Origin: TMED14 sp964475135
Lineage (GTDB): Bacteria; Bacteroidota; Bacteroidia; Flavobacteriales; Schleiferiaceae
NCBI GenBank assembly: GCA_964475135.1
Contig: CAYYWL010000019.1
Location: 1 to 29,267, forward strand
Direction of reading: 5' to 3'
DNA length: 29,267 nucleotides
Both the position numbers and the translations under genes were made by a program. This document shows positions 25,701-29,267 of the stretch, piece by piece. The notes under the pieces are model-generated. The model saw only the letters and a program-made list of their open reading frames with translations. It was not told where the DNA came from and ran no database searches. Within the stretch, counting starts at the first letter, position 1. Each line of letters begins with the position of its first letter.

Positions 25701-25961
25701 GAAGTGGGTAGCTCCCGGAACCAATTCGTCCACCGGAACCTCTTTGACACTAACAATCAGTTCTGCGGGTCCTAGGTCTTCAGCCACAAAGCATCCAGCC
25801 GCCACGTATTCAGCGTCGTAGATGGCGCGCACCGAGCTTGGTTGCACCCAAATTTGCCAGTCGGGGTTGCGGTCCAGCAGTTCACGGCACTGGGCCGGAT
25901 TCAGTACGGCGCGCTGGTCGGCCGGAATTTTTCCTTCGCGGAGGATACCTAAAATACGCAT
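22791..25961 (-). CDS. Fusion: saccharopine dehydrogenase-like domain plus M3 family metallopeptidase
   Basis: This is one uninterrupted frame of 1056 residues. Residues 1 to about 396 resemble NAD-dependent lysine-forming saccharopine dehydrogenase (Lys1)/alanine dehydrogenase-like proteins: ILREGKIPADQRAVL, the catalytic-type Lys K73 (VSVKEVP) and His H91 (FFFSHTYKGQ), IGFGEYAGLVGAYEAL, the nucleotide loop LTGVGRVGHGASDML, and SCDIAGPVPCT. Residues from about 400 to 1056 are a full M3 oligopeptidase (OpdA/Dcp type): ATFESVTVALERM, ALLTFNEVLTLFHEFGHGLH with zinc ligands H849, E850 and H853, and E878 in FVELPSQIMENW. Each part has roughly free-standing family length, and the join (TYLTGYASAIETAAPEASVL, 391-410) has no stop or start. 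It should be cytoplasmic, as no signal peptide is seen. It leads the operon with rsmA, mgtE and a dehydrogenase. The substrate of the dehydrogenase-like part is unknown. Confidence 0.9.
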   Translation of the reverse strand: MRILGILREGKIPADQRAVLNPAQCRELLDRNPDWQIWVQPSSVRAIYDAEYVAAGCFVAEDLGPAELIVSVKEVPVDELVPGATHFFFSHTYKGQPYNRGLLRACLDRDVRLIDWELLRQNGKRIIGFGEYAGLVGAYEALRGWGLQRRTWSFPPALELGRVAALKAELAAHTWPSDARIVLTGVGRVGHGASDMLRAGGFREVPPTEFLNGAEGPCFTVLEAEHYVQRASDGGYDRSEFRAHPERYASALAPYLEVATVYLPCHFYAEGGPAFFTAADVLRPTNRLEFVGDISCDIAGPVPCTLRASKGDDPFFGWDPVTGSEVALGTPGSLGVLAVDNLPSQVPTDATEGFGRAFIEQVWPHWLAGDPEGILAAATECADGSLTAPYTYLTGYASAIETAAPEASVLGARIEDALAGAYAELERLATDSAPATFESVTVALERMTYELDAQTTLLFNALSAASTPELQELARVVQPKLAALGNATLTNEALFARVSAVVLPAAAAAEDRMLHDKTLKAFERHGARLDSAGKAKLLELDQELGTEALTFSDNLLKDTETWHLTLAEAPAGLPDWALEQAAEAAAQHGLSSGYAATLDAPNYLAFMTYAEDRGLREQLWRAYAQRGARGDERDNRQRVLNLAAKRLERAQLLGFASHAEYVLAERMASTPETVHTFLADLRAKAKPAAEREAAELREFAARELGLNDLQRWDVAFTTERYKLAKLDFDDAVTKPYFALPKVEAWAFDVARRLYGLEVKPAQHNPTYHPDAKAWEVWDSAGQFIAHLTTDWHPRKGKRAGAWMTSYRSAYADERGREVRPVVSLVGNFSKPTAEAPALLTFNEVLTLFHEFGHGLHGMLGRGAYASLTGTSVRWDFVELPSQIMENWCYEPAELAQWARHYASGEAMPADLVARLAQSQTFLEGLATVRQLGFGLLDMAWHDARTAPSDLEQLERDAFASVDVWPAVDSSFISPSFSHIFAGGYSAGYYSYKWAEVLDADAYGFFREAPDQAAPRFRTLLESGGTVDPMDLYVAFRGRQPQPEALLRRAGLLNPTE

Positions 25962-25990
25962 TCTTCAAAGGTACAGTTGGCGAGGTTGGC
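25936..25990. repeat. 55-bp contig end, identical to 26091-26145
   Basis: These 55 bp recur base for base immediately after the N run (26091-26145). They include the first 26 bp of the fusion gene and its promoter. A perfect copy exactly flanking a 100-N placeholder is the signature of two contigs overlapping by one k-mer, not of a biological duplication. Confidence 0.95.
25966..25973 (-). promoter_or_regulatory. Putative promoter -7 element of the M3 fusion operon (TACCTTTG)
   Basis: On the minus strand a perfect TAnnTTTG ends 4 nt before the ATG. If the false gap is removed, a TTG supplied by the 9-bp repeat lies 16 nt further upstream. The spacing to the ATG suggests a leaderless transcript. 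Confidence 0.55.
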
Positions 25991-26090
25991 NNNNNNNNNN
26001 NNNNNNNNNNNNNNNNNNNNNNNNNNNNNNNNNNNNNNNNNNNNNNNNNNNNNNNNNNNNNNNNNNNNNNNNNNNNNNNNNNNNNNNNNN
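25991..26090. other. Spurious assembly gap (100 N) between overlapping contig ends
   Basis: The sequence on both sides of the 100 N is the same 55 bp. The likely true sequence lacks the N run and one of the copies, 155 bp in all. Confidence 0.93.
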
Positions 26091-26133
26091 TCGCGGAGGA
26101 TACCTAAAATACGCATTCTTCAAAGGTACAGTT

Positions 26134-26187
26134 GGCGAGGTTGGCAAGGGTGGCAAGGTTGGCGAGGTAGGCGAGGGTGGCAAGGTT
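26134..26187 (+). repeat. Six 9-bp tandem units GGC(A/G)AGG(G/T)(T/A)
   Basis: Units start at 26134, 26143, 26152, 26161, 26170 and 26179 and read GGCGAGGTT, GGCAAGGGT, GGCAAGGTT, GGCGAGGTA, GGCGAGGGT and GGCAAGGTT. They form the outer left flank of element copy B. Degenerate units of the same type flank copy C near 29098-29130. The first unit is also present at the left contig end (25979-25987). Confidence 0.9.
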
Positions 26188-26428
26188 AGCTCGTTAGCTT
26201 TTTGCGCTGCGCGCCGGGGCCGCTTCGCGGCTAAAGCTGCTTCGCCGCTATTTTCTAAACGGAATTTTTGACTATGTGTCTGTAAAAGTGACGTTTAACT
26301 GATTCCGGATTTTTGAAAAAAAAGTAAAATCCGGTTATAACCGAACGGTTTGCTGCGACTCGCGCTAAAGCCGCTCCTCGGCAGCTAGTAACGAGTTACT
26401 AGCAACCAACTAACCAACGAGCTAACCT
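26134..26428 (+). repeat. Dispersed extragenic element, copy B (most complete)
   Basis: The order is as follows. The 9-bp array is at 26134-26187. The left inverted terminus AGGTTAGCTCGTT is at 26183-26195. Triloop hairpins are GCGC-TGC-GCGC (26204-26214), GCCGC-TTC-GCGGC (26219-26231) and AGCTGC-TTC-GCCGCT (26235-26249, one mismatch). CTAAACGGAATTTTT follows. A 9-bp inverted repeat CCGGATTTT/AAAATCCGG lies at 26305-26313 and 26326-26334, and the palindrome CGGTTATAACCG at 26332-26343. TAGTAACGAGTTACTAGCAA comes next, then the right terminus AACGAGCTAACCT at 26416-26428. The right end stops 2 bp from the NlpC/P60 stop codon. No coding potential is seen. Confidence 0.88.
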
Positions 26429-26430
26429 CG

Positions 26431-26892
26431 CTAAAAGCTAAACTGAATTTTTCGACGCGCCCCCACGTAGCGGCGTTCGTAGTAGGGTTGTCCGACCCAG
26501 TTTTCGATGAGGACTCCGCTGTGGGTGGCCGAGTGGAGCATGAGGATTTTGCCGTCCTCGACGCCGACGCAGAGGCCGACGTGGCCGATGCTGCCGGCTC
26601 CGCGCCCCGCAAAGAGAAGGAAGTCGCCGACGCGAATGCTGTCGCGCGCGATGGGTTGGCCCCAATTCGCGTAGGATGAGCTGCTAGCGGGCATGGTGTA
26701 GCCGAAGGAGCGAAAAAGGTGCTTTTGCAGGCCCGAGCAGTCGAAGCCGCCGGGATTTTGACCTCCGGCGCGGTAGGTGTGGCCCAAGACGTCGCGGTAG
26801 CGTGACTCGAGGTCCGACCACGCCACGGTGTCGGTCGCGGCCTGGGCCATTGGGGCCAGCGCACAGAGTAGGATAAACAGCCAGTTCTTCAT
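26431..26892 (-). CDS. Secreted NlpC/P60 family peptidoglycan hydrolase
   Basis: The 153-residue protein has a signal peptide (MKNWLFILLCALAPMAQA) and one NlpC/P60 domain. The catalytic Cys is C52 in GGFDCSGLQKHLF, the His is H104 in SIGHVGLCVG, and the third residue is probably H120 in ILMLHSATHSGV. The family cleaves peptide bonds in peptidoglycan stems (D-Glu to meso-DAP type) or related amides in the periplasm. No SH3 or other cell-wall binding domain is attached. A longer frame begins at 27039, but the extra N terminus overlaps the divergent gene and hides the signal peptide, so the ATG at 26892 is right. TAAGTTTG lies 9 nt upstream of it. Extragenic element copy B begins 2 nt after the stop. 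Confidence 0.93.
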   Translation of the reverse strand: MKNWLFILLCALAPMAQAATDTVAWSDLESRYRDVLGHTYRAGGQNPGGFDCSGLQKHLFRSFGYTMPASSSSYANWGQPIARDSIRVGDFLLFAGRGAGSIGHVGLCVGVEDGKILMLHSATHSGVLIENWVGQPYYERRYVGARRKIQFSF

Positions 26893-26901
26893 CGGGGGAG
26901 C

Positions 26902-26909
26902 CAAACTTA
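26902..26909 (-). promoter_or_regulatory. Putative -7 element of the NlpC/P60 gene (TAAGTTTG)
   Basis: On the minus strand a perfect TAnnTTTG ends 9 nt before the ATG. A TTG opposite 26931-26933 lies 21 nt upstream. It sits in the 67-bp divergent promoter region shared with the parvulin gene. Confidence 0.5.
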
Positions 26910-26944
26910 GGAATTTTCGGCTTCCGAGGGCAAGACCTGTGCCG

Positions 26945-26952
26945 TAAATTCG
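26945..26952 (+). promoter_or_regulatory. Putative -7 element of the double-parvulin gene (TAAATTCG)
   Basis: TAAATTCG ends 7 nt before the ATG at 26960 and matches TAnnTTYG. No clear -33 TTG is seen at standard spacing. Confidence 0.4.
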
Positions 26953-26959
26953 CCGGGTT

Positions 26960-28852
26960 ATGAAAAAACTCCTTCTGATTTTAGCTGCTGCGGCGCTTCC
27001 GGTTGCCGGCGTCGCCCAAGAACTTTTTCGCGTAGGCACGAAGACGGTTTCAAAGGCGGAATTCCAGTACGTCTACGGTAAAAACAAGGACGTTGGGGCG
27101 AATATTGACCCCAAGACGGAGTCCGAATACCTCGACCTCTATGTGCAGTTCAAGCGCAAAGTGGCGGCGGCAGAGGCCATGGGCCGCGACACCATGCCGT
27201 CGTTTGTCAACGAATACAACGGATACTACAAGCAGCTGCTCAAGCCCTACTTGACCGACAAAAACGTCGACGAGCGCTTGGTTCAGGAAGCCTACGAGCG
27301 CATGCAGTGGGACGTTCGCGCCAGCCACATCATGGTGGACTGTGCAGAGAATGCGCTTCCGAGCGACACCCTGCGGGCCTACAAGCAAATTATGGGCATC
27401 AAGGACCGCCTCGACCGCGGCGAGCCCTTTACCCAGCTGGCGGCCTTGAGCACCGACACCTACAGCGCCGAGCGCGGAGGCGATTTGGGCTGGTTCACCG
27501 TCTTTGGCATGGTCTACCCCTTTGAGTCGGCGGTCTACAATGCTCCTGAGGGTCAAGTGGTTGGTCCGGTTCGTACCCAGTTTGGTTACCACCTCATTCG
27601 CGTGACGGGCAAGCGTCCGGCGCGCCACACGATGCAGGCGGCCCACATTCTAATTCTCGATACGGAATCCGATCCCAACCCCGACGCCAAGCAGCAAATC
27701 GACGAGATCTATGCCAAGCTTCAGGCCGGCGAGCCCTTTGCCGCTGCCGCGATGAAGTACAGCGAGGACCCCACCACGGCCAAGCAGGGCGGCCGTTTGG
27801 CTCCGTTCGGAATCAACCAAATGCTGCCCGAGTTCGAGGACGCGGCCTTCTCGCTTACGGACGACGGAACCTATTCCGCCCCATTCAAAACCAAACTCGG
27901 ATGGCACATCGTGCAGCGTGTGGGTCGCAATCCGCTGCCCGGTCGCCAGGAGGCTGAACGGCAGCTCGCCCAAAAAATCCGCCGCGACGAGCGTTCGAAC
28001 GCCTCACAAAAGGCCTACGTTGACCGACTCAAGCGCGAGTACCGCTTTGACCTGAACGAGAAAAACCTCGAGAAGCTCCTCGTCGCCCTCGAAAGCGGCA
28101 AAGGATTGAGCAAGGCGGCCAAGCTGCAGCTCGCGACCTACAACGGCGCTGAGGCCGTGACCGGTACTGCGGTGCTGGCGAAGCTCAAAAAAGATTCCGA
28201 GCCCACCGTGGCCCAAAATGTGGCCTACGCGCGCTTTCAAGAGGTCGTGACTGAGCTGATGCTGGCTGAAGCGGAGCGTCAACTGCCGGTAGTCAACGCC
28301 GAGTTTCGCTACCTCGCCCAGGAGTACCGCGAGGGCATTCTTGTGTTTGAGCTCACCCGCGAAAAGGTCTGGGACAAGGCGGCGACCGACACCCTTGGCC
28401 TCAAGGCGTTTTTTGCCTCAAACCGCGCCAACTACCAGTGGCCAGAGCGCATTACCGGTTCGGTGCTGAGCGGAACCGACGCCAAATCCCTCAAAAAAGC
28501 GGCCGATTTGGCCCGTCAAGGTGTCCCCGTAGCCAAAATCCAAAAGGTGCTGAACGTCAAGTCTGAAGTGGTGAGCGTGACCGACGCCGAAAAATTGGCC
28601 CTCGGAACCGAAGGCAAAAACGCCCGCCAAGCCTTGCTGGGCCAGTTCACCGGCCCCGACAAAGTCAAGGGCGCCTTTGAACAAAACGGAACCTGGTACG
28701 TCCTCGTCGCCGCAGAGCGCATCCCTGCCGGACCCAAAGAACTCAGCGAGTGCCGCGGCCAAGTCATCGCCGACTACCAAAAGCACCTCGAATCCGAGTG
28801 GATGAAGGAACTCGCCAAGCAGTTCCCGCTTGAGATGCTGGGGGCGCTCTAG
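26960..28852 (+). CDS. Periplasmic peptidyl-prolyl isomerase with two parvulin domains (SurA/PpiD-like)
   Basis: The 630-residue protein has a signal peptide (MKKLLLILAAAALPVAGVAQ), a SurA-N-like helical region and two consecutive parvulin (PpiC) domains. The first is at about residues 119-215 (RASHIMVDC, RGGDLGWFTVFGMVYPFES, FGYHLIRVTGKR) and the second at about 225-320 (QAAHILI, KQGGRLAPFGINQMLPEFED, LGWHIVQRVG). A long helical C-terminal half follows, carrying a third, degenerate region without the catalytic pattern. Family members of this length are common in Bacteroidetes and are thought to chaperone outer-membrane and secreted proteins. The first domain's insert TVFGMVYPFE resembles active parvulins; activity is not proven. 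It is a single-gene unit. Element copy C starts within a few bp of its stop. Confidence 0.93.
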   Translation: MKKLLLILAAAALPVAGVAQELFRVGTKTVSKAEFQYVYGKNKDVGANIDPKTESEYLDLYVQFKRKVAAAEAMGRDTMPSFVNEYNGYYKQLLKPYLTDKNVDERLVQEAYERMQWDVRASHIMVDCAENALPSDTLRAYKQIMGIKDRLDRGEPFTQLAALSTDTYSAERGGDLGWFTVFGMVYPFESAVYNAPEGQVVGPVRTQFGYHLIRVTGKRPARHTMQAAHILILDTESDPNPDAKQQIDEIYAKLQAGEPFAAAAMKYSEDPTTAKQGGRLAPFGINQMLPEFEDAAFSLTDDGTYSAPFKTKLGWHIVQRVGRNPLPGRQEAERQLAQKIRRDERSNASQKAYVDRLKREYRFDLNEKNLEKLLVALESGKGLSKAAKLQLATYNGAEAVTGTAVLAKLKKDSEPTVAQNVAYARFQEVVTELMLAEAERQLPVVNAEFRYLAQEYREGILVFELTREKVWDKAATDTLGLKAFFASNRANYQWPERITGSVLSGTDAKSLKKAADLARQGVPVAKIQKVLNVKSEVVSVTDAEKLALGTEGKNARQALLGQFTGPDKVKGAFEQNGTWYVLVAAERIPAGPKELSECRGQVIADYQKHLESEWMKELAKQFPLEMLGAL

Positions 28853-28855
28853 GCG

Positions 28856-29130
28856 ATTAGCAAGGTTGGCACGTTAGCTCGTTTGTAGCTAATTACTAGT
28901 TGCCGCCGAGCTGCCAAAGCGCGAATCGTAGGATCCCGTTCGGTTATAACCGGATTTTACTTTTTTTCTAAAATCTCGAAACGGCTATAGTTCTCGTTTT
29001 CAATAATTTAATCGAAAATTCCGTTTAGATAATAGCTGCGAAGCAGCTCCAGCCGCGAAGCGGCCCTAGCGCGCAGCGCAAAAAGCCAACGAGCTAATCT
29101 TGCTAACCTTGCCAACAAGCCAACCTAGCC
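28856..29130 (-). repeat. Dispersed extragenic element, copy C (inverted)
   Basis: In plus coordinates this is the reverse of copy B. The right terminus with GTTAGCTCGTT (28873-28883) comes first, then TAATTACTAGTTGCC and the palindrome CGGTTATAACCG (28941-28952), running into GGATTTTACTTTTTTT. TCGAAACGGCTATAG matches copy A, and AAAATTCCGTTTAG follows. Three perfect hairpins come next: AGCTGC-GAA-GCAGCT (29034-29048), GCCGC-GAA-GCGGC (29052-29064) and GCGC-GCA-GCGC (29069-29079). AAAAAGCCAACGAGCTAATC contains the other terminus (29088-29097). Degenerate 9-bp units run to 29130. No gene is present. Confidence 0.88.
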
Positions 29131-29165
29131 AATCTCAGCTTGTCGAAACTTGTTGTATTTTGCTC

Positions 29166-29188
29166 CGGAGAGTGAGGGATTCGAACCC
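29166..29188 (-). tRNA. tRNA-Ser-like 3' end only (T arm and acceptor strand)
   Basis: Read on the minus strand, GGGTTCGAATCCCTCACTCTCC plus a G discriminator is the TPsiC arm and 3' acceptor strand of a serine-type tRNA. The 5' part expected upstream (an acceptor strand beginning GGAGAGTG, with D and anticodon arms) is absent: the sequence toward the window end is AT-rich and does not fold into them. One T-stem pair (C against T) is already broken. No CCA is encoded. It may be an attachment-site remnant or a degraded tRNA. Confidence 0.5.
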
Positions 29189-29267
29189 GCGGTTCCGTTA
29201 TATATGGGATTAAATTCAGTGAAATCATACAAAAGAACAACGCTCTAATTCAGCAATTTGGAATTTC
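29189..29267. other. AT-rich window end, no gene seen
   Basis: Beyond the tRNA-like 3' end the last 79 bp are AT-rich compared with the rest. They contain GCTCTAATTCAGC, which faintly recalls a D arm on the minus strand, but the flanking strand cannot pair with the acceptor end. Nothing else is supported. Confidence 0.5.

Noticed and set aside
25936..26145. Direct repeat flanking a 100-bp spacer as a mobile-element footprint or CRISPR-like unit
   Set aside because: The spacer is only N, and the identity is exactly 55 bp at contig ends, so assembly overlap explains it.
26134..26187. The 9-bp units as a CRISPR array or coding repeat
   Set aside because: Units are contiguous without spacers and far too short for CRISPR. 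The Gly-Lys/Glu-Val frame they give has no gene around it.
29166..29260. A complete tRNA gene at the window end
   Set aside because: The 5' acceptor strand and anticodon arm matching the 3' end are missing; only the T arm and 3' strand are convincing.

Overview
The window looks like a scaffold from a moderately high-GC member of the Bacteroidota, probably Flavobacteriales (inference). The evidence is a secreted protein with a PKD pair and a T9SS-type C-terminal sorting tail, Bacteroidetes-type promoter elements (TAnnTTTG-like), a two-parvulin periplasmic chaperone, an OlsF-like fused aminolipid acyltransferase, and start sites without clear Shine-Dalgarno sequences. Four runs of exactly 100 N (4471-4570, 19188-19287, 22450-22549, 25991-26090) are scaffold placeholders. 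Three interrupt genes. The fourth separates two identical 55-bp contig ends, so it is probably not a real gap.

Layout. 3-4607 is the edge of a surface polysaccharide region: a 5'-truncated undecaprenyl-phosphate sugar transferase (+), a low-GC secreted PKD/T9SS protein (-), and a protein made of two fused glycosyltransferases (-). 4668-6242 holds a small acidic conserved protein and a MATE exporter (+). 15764 down to 6254 is a compact minus-strand block: fbp, mfd, an ABC-2 exporter pair, an MscS channel, a Ppx/GppA phosphatase and a sigma-54-type response regulator lacking a DNA-binding domain. Spacings run from 15 nt to small overlaps. Divergent from fbp is a plus-strand unit: GNAT acetyltransferase, aspartokinase and an OlsF-like acyltransferase cut by a gap. 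19625-19993 (-) is a small secreted MORN-like protein with a clear promoter and terminator. 25961 down to 20044 is a second coupled minus-strand operon: a saccharopine-dehydrogenase-like/M3 metallopeptidase fusion, rsmA (interrupted), mgtE and a D-2-hydroxyacid dehydrogenase. 26431-26892 (-) is an NlpC/P60 hydrolase, divergent from a SurA/PpiD-like double-parvulin protein at 26960-28852 (+). The window ends in AT-rich DNA holding only the 3' end of a tRNA-Ser-like sequence.

The most unusual structure is a dispersed extragenic element found three times (19288-19566, 26134-26428, and 28856-29130 inverted). Its parts are a 9-bp GGCAAGGTT-type array, inverted termini around TTAGCTCGTT, adjacent triloop mini-hairpins (several containing GCGAAGC), an AT-rich block with a CGGTTATAACCG palindrome, and TAGTTACTAG-like right ends. 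All three copies have the same orientation relative to the neighbouring gene's 3' end. Other points of interest are the two multi-domain fusions, the TAnnTTYR motif in front of all nine visible transcription-unit starts, and the response regulator with an altered GAFTGA loop.
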